Shown here in pieces: positions 31,114 to 40,141 of a stretch of DNA of 64,000 bases. The notes under the pieces are model-generated. The model did no database searches. It was given only the letters and a program-made list of their open reading frames with translations, and was not told the origin of the DNA. Position 1 is the stretch's first letter, and every line of letters begins with the position of its first letter. A program made the position numbers and the translations under genes. The DNA is taken from NCBI GenBank assembly GCA_003641745.1, contig QNAI01000004.1, positions 1-64,000 on the forward strand. The letters run 5' to 3'. The stretch comes from Verrucomicrobiota bacterium. Lineage in GTDB: Bacteria; Verrucomicrobiota; Verrucomicrobiia; Opitutales; Opitutaceae.

Positions 31114-32190
31114 ATGAATATAGCCAATCTTCGCATCCTCAGGATGGCCCTGGGAACAGCTCTGTCCATGTGGTTCTCGCAGGCGATGGCTTGGAATATG
31201 TCGTTCATCGCCCCGGTGTTTACCATGTTCATCCTGGCTTTGCCCGTGCCGGCCATCGGACTGAGAGGCGGGGTCAAGTTCGTCCTCGTCCTGGTGTCTG
31301 CGTTGCTGGTGGGGCTGCTATTTCTCCCCTTTCTGCTGCACCAACGACTGGTTGGCCTGCTGCTGCTGTCACTTGCCTTGTTCTGGAGCTTTTTCCACAC
31401 CGCCCGCGGCGGATCGCCGGTGGTGGGTACTTTCCTTACGGTCGGCCTGTCGCTGGCCACTGCCGTGGGCACGGTGTCGGTGGATGCCTTGTTGGACCTG
31501 ATACAGGGTGTCGGAACCGGAGCCTGCTTCGGGGTGGCGTTCGTATGGGTCGCCCACGCCATCCTGCCCGACTCCTCTGCGTCTCCGGAATCGACCAGGC
31601 CGCCGGGAAAACGTCCGCCACCACCACCGCCGCCGGATGTGCAGACGGCCGGCCGGCTGGCGTTGCGTTCACTGATGATCGTGATGCCGATCCTTGTCTG
31701 GTTCCTGCTGTCCGGTTCCAGTGCGAGTTACGCGGCCGTCATGATCAAGGTTGCCTCGATGGGTCAGCAGGTGACGACCGATCAGACCAGCACGGCGGCG
31801 CGGTCACTTCTGATTTCGACCGTGATCGGCGGCATCGGAGCAATCATCGGATGGGAAATCCTCAGTATGTGGCCGTCATTACTGATCTACACGCTGCTGA
31901 TCGGTCTCGCGGGCCTGGTGGTGGGACGCCGCGTTTTTTCCGGTCCCGGTATGCTTCCCACCGGTGGCACCTGGACCTATGGCTACCTTACCATGATCGT
32001 CCTGTTGGCGCCCGCCGTTCTCGATGGCCAGGGCGGCGGCAGCGCCGACGCGGCTTTCTGGAGTCGCCTGCTCATGTTTTTCGGTGCCACGATTTACAGC
32101 GTGCTCGCCGTCTACGTGTTCGATGCTTTCAAATCATCGCCGCGGTCTGATTCGATCCGGATTGAAGAGGCCCAGACTAAACCAATCTGA
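31114..32190 (+). CDS. DUF2955 (FUSC-like) inner-membrane protein
   Basis: Membrane protein of 358 aa with two groups of transmembrane segments (about residues 10-150 and 185-345). They are separated by a proline-rich cytoplasmic loop at about 155-175 containing a run of seven prolines. The opening NLRILRMALGTALSMWFSQ and the general pattern match DUF2955, which is related to the FUSC/AaeB aromatic-acid exporter superfamily and commonly follows HlyD-type adaptors. It is the likely energised pump or channel of the second efflux locus, with the HlyD adaptor and the NodT factor. The transported substrate is unknown. Confidence 0.83.
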   Translation: MNIANLRILRMALGTALSMWFSQAMAWNMSFIAPVFTMFILALPVPAIGLRGGVKFVLVLVSALLVGLLFLPFLLHQRLVGLLLLSLALFWSFFHTARGGSPVVGTFLTVGLSLATAVGTVSVDALLDLIQGVGTGACFGVAFVWVAHAILPDSSASPESTRPPGKRPPPPPPPDVQTAGRLALRSLMIVMPILVWFLLSGSSASYAAVMIKVASMGQQVTTDQTSTAARSLLISTVIGGIGAIIGWEILSMWPSLLIYTLLIGLAGLVVGRRVFSGPGMLPTGGTWTYGYLTMIVLLAPAVLDGQGGGSADAAFWSRLLMFFGATIYSVLAVYVFDAFKSSPRSDSIRIEEAQTKPI

Positions 32191-32232
32191 AACGGGGAGA
32201 TCGATATATGGCAATATCTGATACAAGTAAAC

Positions 32233-32258
32233 AAACCGTAGTGTGCTACGTATGGTTT
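32233..32258 (+). promoter_or_regulatory. Hairpin in the queC 5' region
   Basis: Bases 32233-32258 fold as AAAC-CGTAG-TGTG-CTACG-TATG-GTTT, a stem with an asymmetric four-base bulge, 35 bases before the queC start. It lacks the conserved preQ1-I pattern and a poly-U tract, so it is neither a clear riboswitch nor a terminator. Possibly a 5' regulatory hairpin. Confidence 0.3.
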
Positions 32259-32293
32259 GATCGTATTCAACTTTTGAAACCAAAGAACTGTTT

Positions 32294-32977
32294 GTGAAGG
32301 TTGTTGTCCTCTGCAGCGGAGGAATGGATTCGGTGGCGGCCCTCTATCAGGCTCACCGGGATGACCAAGTCGTGGCCGTCCTGAGTTTTCACTACGGCGC
32401 CAAGCACAACGATCGGGAGATCCCGTTCGCGGCGCACCACGCCAAGGCTCTCGGGTTTCGCCACGAAGTGGTCCGGCTCGATTTCATGGACCGGCTTTTT
32501 CAGTCGGATCTTCTGCGCTCCGGCGGCACCATCCCGGACGGACATTACGAGGAGGCGAACATGAAGCAGACCGTGGTTCCCTTCCGCAACGGGATCATGC
32601 TGAGCGTGGCGGCGGGCTTCGCCGAAAGCTGCGGAGCGGAAGCGGTGGTCATCGCCGCTCATTCCGGTGACCACGCCATCTACCCGGATTGCCGGGACGC
32701 ATTCATGCAGGCGATGGGCGAAGCGATCCGGTTGGGCACCTATGAGAAGATTGAGCTGCTGCGGCCTTTCATCGATCTGGACAAGGCCGGGATTGCCATC
32801 CGCGGGGCTGAGCTCGGGGTCAATTTCGCCCGGACCTGGTCGTGCTATCGAGGAGGGGCCCTGCACTGCGGCCGCTGTGGCACCTGTGTCGAACGGCGCG
32901 AAGCCTTTCAGAAGGCCGGCCTCGGCGATCCCACCGAATATGTTTTCACCGATTCCCTTCCTCCGTCCCCGGGTTGA
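32294..32977 (+). CDS. queC: QueC: 7-cyano-7-deazaguanine (preQ0) synthase
   Basis: ATP-dependent enzyme of 227 aa that converts 7-carboxy-7-deazaguanine to preQ0 in queuosine synthesis. The PP-loop SGGMDS is at residues 8-13 and the zinc-binding cysteines are in the C-terminal segment SCYRGGALHCGRCGTC. Conserved VPFRNGIMLSVA and AAHSGDHAIYPDCR segments support the assignment. queE follows after 30 bases on the same strand. QueD and QueF are not in the window. Confidence 0.95.
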   Translation: MKVVVLCSGGMDSVAALYQAHRDDQVVAVLSFHYGAKHNDREIPFAAHHAKALGFRHEVVRLDFMDRLFQSDLLRSGGTIPDGHYEEANMKQTVVPFRNGIMLSVAAGFAESCGAEAVVIAAHSGDHAIYPDCRDAFMQAMGEAIRLGTYEKIELLRPFIDLDKAGIAIRGAELGVNFARTWSCYRGGALHCGRCGTCVERREAFQKAGLGDPTEYVFTDSLPPSPG

Positions 32978-33007
32978 CCCCGGAGGCAAACGTTCATTCG
33001 GTCACCC

Positions 33008-33700
33008 GTGCGCATCGCAGAGATTTTACATTCCATTCAGGGCGAAGGGTCCCTTCTGGGGACACCTTCCTCCTTTGTGCGCACTTCCGGCTGCAATCTT
33101 CGATGCGTCTGGTGCGACACTCCCTATGCATCCTGGCATCCGGAGGGGCCCGAGATGAGCGAGGCGGAGATCCTCGAGCAGATAGAAGACCATGGCGCCC
33201 GCCATGTGGTCCTGACCGGGGGCGAACCGATGGTGGCCGCTGGTGTCGGTTCCCTGGCCAAGGCCATACGGGAAACCGGCCGCCACCTGACCATTGAAAC
33301 GGCCGGAACCGTACCGCCGGAGGGGATCGCCTGCGATCTGGCCTCGCTCAGCCCGAAGCTGGCCAATTCCTCCCCCGGCCGGGAACTTCCCGAGGCCTGG
33401 CGCAAACGGCACGAAACCCGGCGCTGGCAACCCGAAGTGGTCCGGGCCTGGATCGAATCCCATCCGTTTCAGCTGAAGTTCGTGGTATGTGGTCAGAGCG
33501 ATCTGGACGAGGTGGAATCCATGATTGCTCAACTCGGCCCGACCGTCCTCCCGGAGAATGTTTTCCTCATGCCTGAGGGCATCCAACTGGAGACCCTCCG
33601 TGCACGTGCCGGCTGGCTGGTGGAGGTCTGCCGCCAGCGGGGTTACCGATACGGTCACCGATTGCAGATCGAGCTCTTCGGGAACAGGCGGGGGACATAA
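33008..33700 (+). CDS. queE: QueE: 7-carboxy-7-deazaguanine synthase (radical SAM)
   Basis: Radical SAM enzyme of 230 aa that rearranges 6-carboxytetrahydropterin to 7-carboxy-7-deazaguanine. The cluster motif is SGCNLRCVWCDTP (CxxxCxxC) and the opening IAEILHSIQGEGSLLGTPS carries the family IQGEG element. The glycine-rich VVLTGGEPM segment binds SAM. The start is GTG at 33008; an ATG is not available near the conserved N-terminus. Operon with queC. Confidence 0.95.
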   Translation: MRIAEILHSIQGEGSLLGTPSSFVRTSGCNLRCVWCDTPYASWHPEGPEMSEAEILEQIEDHGARHVVLTGGEPMVAAGVGSLAKAIRETGRHLTIETAGTVPPEGIACDLASLSPKLANSSPGRELPEAWRKRHETRRWQPEVVRAWIESHPFQLKFVVCGQSDLDEVESMIAQLGPTVLPENVFLMPEGIQLETLRARAGWLVEVCRQRGYRYGHRLQIELFGNRRGT

Positions 33701-33778
33701 GTATGCTTTTTGTGAGCGCGGCCTGAAAGCTCGGAATGGGCGCACGCAGGGCACGCCCCTGCTACAAGAAGACAGGCG

Positions 33779-35242
33779 TTACAGAATCGCGCCTGGCTCA
33801 ATCCTGCCCGCCTCGGGGAACTTCTTCTTCCACAAACCGACCCTGCGAACAAAGGCATCGACCTGGGCGGGGGCCGAGCCCACGAATTTCCGGCCGGACC
33901 CGAGTACCTTTCGGATTCCGGCGACGGTCAGCGGTATCCTGTCATCCGCACCCAACCGTTCGACCATGTCGGCTGCCTCCGCCCGTCCTTCGCGGCGGGC
34001 CACAATCGCTCCCAGAGCGTGCTCCTTGATAACCTCGTGCGCCGTCTCACGACCGGCACCGGCTTTGACAGCCTCCATCAGAATGGTGGTCGTCGCCAGG
34101 AATGGCAGTTCGCGGAAGTTTTCAGCCTCGATTGCGGCGGGAAAGACTGCGAACTGGTCAAGGACCGTGAGAAACGTCTCAAGCAGTCCGTCGATGGCAA
34201 AAAAGGCGTCCGGCAGCATCACTCTTCTCACGACCGAACAGGATACATCTCCTTCGTTCCACTGATCGCCGGACAAGCCTGAGGCCATGGTCACGTGGCC
34301 GGCCAGAATGGTGGCGAATCCAACAATCCGTTCCGAGCTCCTGCAATTCGTCTTGTGCGGCATGGCCGAGGAACCGACCTGGCCTTTGCGGAACCCTTCA
34401 GTCACCAGCCCGAATCCCGCCATCAGCCGGATTGTCCTGGCAAAACTGGACGGACCTGCCGCCAACTGGGTCAGGGCAGTGATAACGTCGAAGTCCATAC
34501 TCCTGGGATAAACCTGCCCTACGTTCTCCAGAACATCGGCCAGACCGAGGTGATCGACCACCCGGCGTTCGAGCTCGGCGACCTTCTTAACATCGTTTTC
34601 GAAAAGGGTCAGTTGGTCGAGCTGGGTGCCTACGGCCCCCTTGAGTCCGCGGGCGGAGTAACGCCGGATCAGGTCGTCCAGTCGTTCGAGAGCCACCAGC
34701 AGTTCCTGGCCGGCCATGGCGACACGCTTCCCGACCGTGGTTGGCTGGGCCGGTACGTTGTGCGTCCGTCCGGTGATCATCAGGGTTCGGTATTCGCGAG
34801 CCCGTTCGGCCATCTTTCCAAGAGCCGCCACCACTTTCACCCGGACGAATTCCAGCGACCGGAAAATCTGGAGCTGTTCGACGTTTTCGGTCAGATCCCG
34901 GCTGGTCAGGCCAAGGTGAATCTGTTCACGGCCGGCCAGACCGTTGAACTCCTCTATCCGGGCCTTGACGTCGTGCAGAAGCGTGCGCTCGCGACGGTCG
35001 ATGGAGGCAAGATCAACCTGATTACTGACCCGCTCGTAATCCCGGATGGCAGCGGCCGAAACATTGAGGCCCAGGTCCCGCTGGGCCTTGAGCACCGCGA
35101 TCCAATAGCCGCGCTCGAGTCTGACCCGACCCGATGGTGTCCAGATATCCCGCAGGGTGGCCGACGCATACCGCTCCGCCAGAACATTGGGTATCGCTTC
35201 AACAGTCCGGTCCACTTTTTGCTTTTTTTTCATTGTGGGCAC
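33779..35242 (-). CDS. purB: Adenylosuccinate lyase
   Basis: Fumarase-superfamily lyase of 487 aa that works twice in purine synthesis, cleaving SAICAR and adenylosuccinate. The catalytic signature loop GSSAMPHKTN is present, as are the TGRTHNVPAQPTTVGKRVAMAG segment with the general-acid His and the LGLTSRD segment. The N-terminus begins with a Lys-rich run (MPTMKKKQK). Its length is normal. The gene is preceded by 30 bases that separate it from the thuA-like gene on the same strand. Confidence 0.95.
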   Translation of the reverse strand: MPTMKKKQKVDRTVEAIPNVLAERYASATLRDIWTPSGRVRLERGYWIAVLKAQRDLGLNVSAAAIRDYERVSNQVDLASIDRRERTLLHDVKARIEEFNGLAGREQIHLGLTSRDLTENVEQLQIFRSLEFVRVKVVAALGKMAERAREYRTLMITGRTHNVPAQPTTVGKRVAMAGQELLVALERLDDLIRRYSARGLKGAVGTQLDQLTLFENDVKKVAELERRVVDHLGLADVLENVGQVYPRSMDFDVITALTQLAAGPSSFARTIRLMAGFGLVTEGFRKGQVGSSAMPHKTNCRSSERIVGFATILAGHVTMASGLSGDQWNEGDVSCSVVRRVMLPDAFFAIDGLLETFLTVLDQFAVFPAAIEAENFRELPFLATTTILMEAVKAGAGRETAHEVIKEHALGAIVARREGRAEAADMVERLGADDRIPLTVAGIRKVLGSGRKFVGSAPAQVDAFVRRVGLWKKKFPEAGRIEPGAIL

Positions 35243-35272
35243 TTTGATTAATTGTAACTCCCGCGCCTCAAT

Positions 35273-35917
35273 TCAACGCGCAGCCCAGAGCATGCCCCGG
35301 CGCTGAATCTCCATCGCTTCCGGCACCTTGAAATCATCGGGCACGTGCCCCAGGGAGCTGTAAAAAACCCTGCCCTGGCCGTAGCGGCGCTTCCAGACCA
35401 CGGGCATCACGGTTCCGTTGACCCAATCGGTCGATCGGTCGACGAGTGTGGTGGTGGCCAGAACCTGGTTGGATGGATCCGTATGCATGTAATATTGCTC
35501 CGAATGCATTGAGAAATCCCTGAGTCCCCTGGTGATGGGGTCATCGTGGTCGGTTATATTGACCGTGTAATCGATGATATTGTCCGGATGGGCCACCCAC
35601 TGTCCGCCTGTCATGAACTGGTAATCGGTGTTGTCGCGGAAGGAATCTGCCATCGTGCCATGGTAACCAGCCAGACCGACACCGTCCTTGACGGCCTCCC
35701 GCAAGCCCTCCGATTGCTCCTTGGTGATGGTTCCCATCGTCCACATCGGGACGATCAATGAAAGGGAACCCAATTTCTCCGCGTCGAGATAGCTGTCCAG
35801 GGTATCCGATACCTCGACCTCGAAATCCTGCGTCCGCAACCAGCCCGCGAACAGATCTGCCCCTTCCTTCGGTTTGTGGCCGTCCCAGCCACCCCAGACA
35901 ATAAGAGCCCTTTTCAT
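35273..35917 (-). CDS. ThuA-domain protein
   Basis: 214-aa protein of the ThuA-like glutamine amidotransferase-related fold. Recognised from [19 protein letters not shown] at the start, [15 protein letters not shown] in the middle, and the [21 protein letters not shown] block, which is highly conserved in this family. ThuA proteins are linked to trehalose or other sugar catabolism in rhizobia, and many copies occur in glycan-degrading bacteria; the reaction is unknown. A longer frame runs to 36241, but the Met at 35917 is where homology starts. Confidence 0.85.
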   Translation of the reverse strand: MKRALIVWGGWDGHKPKEGADLFAGWLRTQDFEVEVSDTLDSYLDAEKLGSLSLIVPMWTMGTITKEQSEGLREAVKDGVGLAGYHGTMADSFRDNTDYQFMTGGQWVAHPDNIIDYTVNITDHDDPITRGLRDFSMHSEQYYMHTDPSNQVLATTTLVDRSTDWVNGTVMPVVWKRRYGQGRVFYSSLGHVPDDFKVPEAMEIQRRGMLWAAR

Positions 35918-36030
35918 CACTCGGCCATTAGAGCAGACCCGGACAATCTCGGACAGAAAAAAGCAGATTCGGATCGGTATAACCGATGAGTGATTTCGGC
36001 CCGTTACATCGCTCCAACAGATCGCGGATC

Positions 36031-36060
36031 TTGACACCTGCCATTTCACACCGCTATTGA
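36031..36060 (+). promoter_or_regulatory. Candidate sigma-70 promoter upstream of the small transcript
   Basis: Perfect -35 hexamer TTGACA at 36031-36036, an 18-base spacer, then TATTGA at 36055-36060 as a weak -10 (three of six bases match TATAAT). If used, transcription would start near 36068, about 120 bases before the strong terminator at 36188. Confidence 0.35.
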
Positions 36061-36067
36061 TGACCCT

Positions 36068-36214
36068 TTCCTCTGAACCCTTAACCATGAACCGCCGCAT
36101 GAAAGCAATTGTGACATTGAAGATGACCCTTGTCCTCGTTGGCGGTCCTGGCAGCGCTTGAACCTGCGCTGATTCCGATTTTTTCAGGCCGTCCCCGAGG
36201 GGACGGCTTTTTTT
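36068..36214 (+). ncRNA. Possible small RNA or leader of about 150 nt
   Basis: A segment running from a candidate promoter to a strong rho-independent terminator in the 375-base gap between the thuA-like gene (minus) and rsgA (plus). It contains a 24-codon frame at 36087-36161 ([13 protein letters not shown]...) and a hairpin CAGCGC/GCGCTG (36152-36171). It may be a stand-alone small RNA, or a 5' leader of rsgA whose transcription is attenuated. I do not see an alternative antiterminator pairing with the terminator arms, and the peptide has no obvious regulatory codon run. No known RNA family recognised. Confidence 0.35.
36188..36214 (+). terminator. Rho-independent terminator
   Basis: Perfect 9-bp stem GCCGTCCCC/GGGGACGGC (36188-36196, 36199-36207) followed by a run of seven T. 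It is oriented for the plus strand; the minus-strand side lacks a U-run. Confidence 0.85.
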
Positions 36215-36292
36215 GTACAACAGGTGCTTTCCTGTTCGCAACTCTGCGCACCACCACCGATGTGGGCGCTTTCATTTCCACCCTCACTCAAA

Positions 36293-37375
36293 ATGCAGCT
36301 ACAATCTCTCGGTTGGGATCTTTTCTTTGAAGAGCACTTCCAACCACACCGAACGGCAGGCCTGCTTCCTGCGCGCGTTGCCGTCGAAACTCGCAGTCTC
36401 TATACACTGATCGGTGAGGACGGGCAATTTTCCGCCCGTTGCCGCGGCCGATTTCTCCACCAAATTTCCGACCGTGCTGATATGCCGGCAGTCGGTGACT
36501 GGGTCGCCTGTATGCGGAGAGCCGAAACCCGCGAAGCGGATATCCAGGCGGTCCTTCCCCGCCGTACCCGGTTTTCCCGGGCCGCTGCGGGCCCGGAAAC
36601 CAGCGAACAGGTCGTCGCCGCCAATGTCGATATGCTCTTCCTGGTAACCGGTCTGGACCACAACTACAACCTCCGCAGGATTGAACGCTATCTCGCGGTG
36701 GCCTTCGAAAGCGGCGCTGAGCCGGTCATCATACTCAACAAGACCGATCTCTGTCTCGACACCAATGAGCGCCTGGCAGAGGTGAAAGCAATTGCCCGGG
36801 GCCTGCAGGTCGTCGCAGTCAGCGCTGCGACCGGTCAGGCGGTCGACGAGGTCAAGCGCTTGATCCGCCCGGGGAATACGGTGGCTCTGCTCGGATCATC
36901 CGGGGTTGGCAAGTCCACCCTGGTCAACCAATTGCTCGGCCAGCAAGTTCAGGACACCGGTTCTGCCCGGGTAACGGACGGACGCGGGCGCCATACCACA
37001 ACCACCCGGAGCCTTATACCGATCCCGTCCGGCGGCATGCTCATCGATACCCCGGGCATGCGGGAACTCGGGCTCTGGGATATCGGAACAGGAGTCCGGG
37101 GCCTATTCGAAGACATCGGTGAACTGGCCACCCAATGCCGCTTCAACAACTGCCATCACGGTAGTGAACCCGGCTGCGCGATCCGCAAAGCCCTTGAGAC
37201 CGGTTGTCTCGATCCCGGACGCTTCCAGAACTGGCTCAAGCTGCAGCGGGAGGAGTCCTTCGTACAGCGTCAACAGGACGAGGCCCTGCGCCGCAAGCAC
37301 ACCGCCAACTGGAAGCGAACCACCACGAACTATCGCCAGAAAACGCGCTTCGAGCAAAACCAGTTGGACGACTGA
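36293..37375 (+). CDS. rsgA: RsgA: small-subunit ribosome assembly GTPase
   Basis: Circularly permuted GTPase of 360 aa that acts in 30S maturation. The domain order is an N-terminal OB fold, then G4 (NKTDL), G1 (GSSGVGKSTL), G2-like RGRHTTTTRS and G3 (DTPGMRELG). A C-terminal zinc finger has Cys/His in CRFNNCHHGSEPGC. The basic C-terminus (RKHTANWKRTTTN) is typical. The start at 36293 was preferred to a GTG at 36224 because the OB-fold homology begins nearby. The terminator at 36188 lies 79 bases upstream of the start. Confidence 0.95.
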   Translation: MQLQSLGWDLFFEEHFQPHRTAGLLPARVAVETRSLYTLIGEDGQFSARCRGRFLHQISDRADMPAVGDWVACMRRAETREADIQAVLPRRTRFSRAAAGPETSEQVVAANVDMLFLVTGLDHNYNLRRIERYLAVAFESGAEPVIILNKTDLCLDTNERLAEVKAIARGLQVVAVSAATGQAVDEVKRLIRPGNTVALLGSSGVGKSTLVNQLLGQQVQDTGSARVTDGRGRHTTTTRSLIPIPSGGMLIDTPGMRELGLWDIGTGVRGLFEDIGELATQCRFNNCHHGSEPGCAIRKALETGCLDPGRFQNWLKLQREESFVQRQQDEALRRKHTANWKRTTTNYRQKTRFEQNQLDD

Positions 37376-37433
37376 TGTCCGTTCAGTGATGTGATGAGGC
37401 AGGTCGCGGTGTTTGTTCAACCACGGCTGCGGT

Positions 37434-37910
37434 TCAGCCTTCTATCTCGACGACTTCGACCCTGAAAATGAGGGTTGAGCGGCGTGGAATTCCTTCTCCG
37501 CGACCCCTCAGCCCATAAGCCAGGGCGTAGGGGATGATCAGTATACGCATCTCACCCTCGCGCATGTCGGCTAATGCCTCTTCCCAACCCAAGATAACCT
37601 CCCCGCTGCCAAGTCTCAACTCGAACGGTTTTTCCCGGTCGTTATTCTCACCGAATTTCGTGCCGTCTATCAGAAACCCGGTGTAGACCACCGAAATCTT
37701 CATGCCCCGAAGCGGTTTCTCGCCCGTGCCCTCGCGTTCGATGATATAGCGGAGGCCGGATGGGGTTTCCAGATAACCCGGCCATTGCGTTTCGATTATC
37801 TCCTCATCGTCAGCCGAGAAGCTGCCCCGCGGTCCGGCGCCGGACCCGGCCGACGAAAATACAAGAACGAGGCAGAGGGCGATCAATCGGTGGCTTCTTG
37901 TTAAAATCAT
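37434..37910 (-). CDS. FKBP-type peptidyl-prolyl cis-trans isomerase
   Basis: Exported proline isomerase of 158 aa. It has an N-terminal signal peptide (about 1-25), a short linker with an Asp/Glu-rich stretch, then the FKBP domain (about 50-158). Core signatures are ISVVYTGFLIDGTKF, LRLGSGEVILGWEEALADMREGE, the IPYALAYG strand and ending FRVEVVEIEG. Likely a periplasmic folding helper. Convergent with rsgA, 58 bases apart, without a clear terminator between them. Confidence 0.9.
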   Translation of the reverse strand: MILTRSHRLIALCLVLVFSSAGSGAGPRGSFSADDEEIIETQWPGYLETPSGLRYIIEREGTGEKPLRGMKISVVYTGFLIDGTKFGENNDREKPFELRLGSGEVILGWEEALADMREGEMRILIIPYALAYGLRGRGEGIPRRSTLIFRVEVVEIEG

Positions 37911-38056
37911 GGCTGGGCGGGTTCCCTATCCTGTCCAACAGGTGTCACAATGCAGCCCTCGGGACAAATGAAATATTCCCGCCGGCATGAAAGGTCGCTA
38001 GTGTCCTGAATACGCTTCCCCACCCGGTCCGCCATGCCCTACCCTGGGGTCGCACC

Positions 38057-38701
38057 ATGAACCCCATTCCCGCAGATGATCCCCGCCACCCCGCCTACGG
38101 TCCGGTTGAAGACCAGTCCGAGCTTCCGAGAATTCTTTTGATCGGAGATTCCATCTCGATCGGATACACGGTGACGGTTCGTGAGATCCTGAACGGCGCA
38201 GCCAATGTTCATCGGGTCCCCGAAAACGGGCGGGACACCGAGCACGGCCTGAAACAGCTCGATGCCTGGTTGGGTGAAAAGCCCTGGGACCTGATCCACT
38301 TCAACTTCGGGCTGCATGACATCAGGCACGTAAAAGACGACATGATGGATATATCCGGAATACGAATACGTTCAGTGGACGAGTACGCGCAAAATCTCAC
38401 CCGGATTCTGGATTGCTTGAACCGGACCGGGGCACGGCTGATCTTTGCCACCACGACTCCGGTGCCGAACGGAGCAGACGGACGCCGTCCCGGAGACGAA
38501 ATCGAGAGCAATGCGATCGCGGGCGAAATCATGGCAGGGGCCGGGGTGCCTATCAATGACCTCCATGCATTCATAACCCCTCGCCTGGCCGAGGCTCAAA
38601 CCCCTCAGAACGTGCATTTCAATGAACACGGCTACCGGCTTCTGGGCGAGGAAGTCGCCCGTATCATTCGCGGCCTCTTTCTGACGAACAGGTCCGACTG
38701 A
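38057..38701 (+). CDS. SGNH/GDSL hydrolase
   Basis: Esterase/lipase-superfamily hydrolase of 214 aa without a signal peptide. Block I is LLIGDSISIGYT (nucleophile Ser in GDSI), block III is HFNFGLHDIRHV, where the family GxND appears as GLHD, and block V is VHFNEHGYRLL, carrying the catalytic His with the usual Asp replaced by Asn. Likely acts on acyl or acetyl esters of carbohydrates. The Asn in block V is unusual and could weaken the triad. It converges on holA, with a palindromic repeat in between. Confidence 0.85.
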   Translation: MNPIPADDPRHPAYGPVEDQSELPRILLIGDSISIGYTVTVREILNGAANVHRVPENGRDTEHGLKQLDAWLGEKPWDLIHFNFGLHDIRHVKDDMMDISGIRIRSVDEYAQNLTRILDCLNRTGARLIFATTTPVPNGADGRRPGDEIESNAIAGEIMAGAGVPINDLHAFITPRLAEAQTPQNVHFNEHGYRLLGEEVARIIRGLFLTNRSD

Positions 38702-38774
38702 CATCATGGGGCACGACAGGGGTCAGGCCGGAACAGGCAATGTTTGGTGGGTCGGTAGACGTTCTGTGCCAATC

Positions 38775-38873
38775 GAAGGGGTCAAACCTTGATGGCTGAT
38801 GTCGGCAGAATCGCTGCCTCGGTACCTGCATTGACATGCACGAATGCAAGGAATGCAAGGAATGACCCCGTGG
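38775..38873. repeat. Dispersed palindromic element A (GGGGTCA...TGACCCC)
   Basis: About 99 bases with ends GGGGTCA and TGACCCC in inverted orientation. Inside is a second inverted pair around TGCATT/AATGCA. Core sequence shared with 63530-63590, which is on the other strand. This copy carries about 30 extra bases and a duplicated AATGCAAGG near its end. It lies in the convergent gap between the SGNH hydrolase gene and holA. Confidence 0.75.
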
Positions 38874-38879
38874 CCGCTG

Positions 38880-39992
38880 TCAGGCCGCCTTACCTGGTGC
38901 AAGGCAACGCACCATCATTGCCCGAAGGACTTCCTCCTGCTCGTTGGGTCGTTCGATAATCTCTTCAAACGCCCGACGGAATTCAAACTGATGGTCGATC
39001 AGAAATCTCAGCGACGGCAATCGTGATCGGCCGGCAAGTTTACCCAGATACCAGGCATTCTGGGTAAACACGTTCAGCGGATTCTTTTCCGTTGAGGATC
39101 CAAAGACCTGACCGTACCTGGCGATAGAGCTGCTGAACGACGATTTGTCCATCCCGCGCTCATCGACCCGCAGGGACCCCGAGTCGACCAACGAACGAAT
39201 CTGAATCAGAAGTCGATTTCGATTCTGAAAGGCGCTCAGGAGCGGTCGCGCGTCGTACCCGGCGAAGAAATGCCGGCGGAGAGCTTCTATCGACCAGGAC
39301 AGATCGCGCGAAAAAAAGGCTTCGGCCGTCTCAAAAAAATCGCCTTCGCCATACGCGGGCACCAATTCATCAACCATCCGCTGGCTGATCACCCCTCCGG
39401 ACTCGTCACAGTAGGTGATGAGTTTGCGTACCTCCTCCACGAAGAGTCGGGCATTGCGATTGATCCTGGCCACCAGGAGCTCGATCACACCGGGGCCAAA
39501 TGAGACATCCAGGTTATGGCATTCTTCCGCGACAAGCGCTTCCCAGTTCATCCCGCCGGATCCCTCGGCCACAACGCGAGAGTCGCTGTTCTTCTCGCAC
39601 CATTTTGGAAAACTCCGACGTCGGTCGACGGGAGAGGCCGAGACCAGCAGACCGATCTCCTCCGGATCGATCGATTCCAGGAGGACCTTGAGCTCCTCCA
39701 CCTGTTTGAGCGTTCCCTCGGCCTTCCCTGTCTGCGAATCGGCCAGAAAATTGACCTCTTTCAGCCAGACCGCCTTTCGGGCACCAAATAATCCGAGCGT
39801 CTGCACCGCTTCGCGGAGACGATTGGTGACGGCCTCAACCTCACCCACATTGTTGGCAAATCCGCTGAGCACATCGATCGAGAATTCATCCACTCCCTCG
39901 GACATCTGTTCGAAGCGCTCCTTCGCAACCCGATTGACGAGAAAGTCATCCGGTCCGCTGATATAGGTGAAACGCTGAATCTTCGAGGACAT
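38880..39992 (-). CDS. holA: DNA polymerase III subunit delta
   Basis: Clamp-loader delta subunit of 370 aa. The AAA+-like N-terminal domain begins YISGPDDFLVNRVAKERFEQM, the family hallmark. The central segment EEIGLLVSASPVDRRRSFPKW and the C-terminal helical collar domain (about 230-370) follow. Delta opens the beta clamp and loads it at primer ends. The ATG at 39992 follows immediately after a 7-unit TTCNNNC array (minus-strand sense), leaving no visible Shine-Dalgarno sequence. Confidence 0.87.
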   Translation of the reverse strand: MSSKIQRFTYISGPDDFLVNRVAKERFEQMSEGVDEFSIDVLSGFANNVGEVEAVTNRLREAVQTLGLFGARKAVWLKEVNFLADSQTGKAEGTLKQVEELKVLLESIDPEEIGLLVSASPVDRRRSFPKWCEKNSDSRVVAEGSGGMNWEALVAEECHNLDVSFGPGVIELLVARINRNARLFVEEVRKLITYCDESGGVISQRMVDELVPAYGEGDFFETAEAFFSRDLSWSIEALRRHFFAGYDARPLLSAFQNRNRLLIQIRSLVDSGSLRVDERGMDKSSFSSSIARYGQVFGSSTEKNPLNVFTQNAWYLGKLAGRSRLPSLRFLIDHQFEFRRAFEEIIERPNEQEEVLRAMMVRCLAPGKAA

Positions 39993-40045
39993 GGGGGAAG
40001 CTGGAAGTAAGAAGTAAGAAGTAAGAAGTTGGAAGTTGGAAGTTG
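39993..40045 (-). repeat. TTCNNNC heptamer array at the holA start
   Basis: In the holA sense the sequence reads CAAC, then TTCCAAC twice, TTCTTAC three times, TTCCAGC and TTCCCCC, and then the ATG. Seven full heptamers abut the start codon. Related arrays at 7241-7275 and 55051-55099. Confidence 0.82.
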
Positions 40046-40141
40046 GGTTGATTCGACCGGCGGTCTGCTGAAGAATCAGCACCGCCTGCCGAATACACAG
40101 ACCAGTGACTGCGCCAGTTGGTGCCGTCACCTCAAGCTATA

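Noticed and set aside
32191-32293. preQ1 riboswitch before queC
   Set aside because: The hairpin lacks the conserved preQ1-I loop and tail; a plain hairpin is all that is visible.
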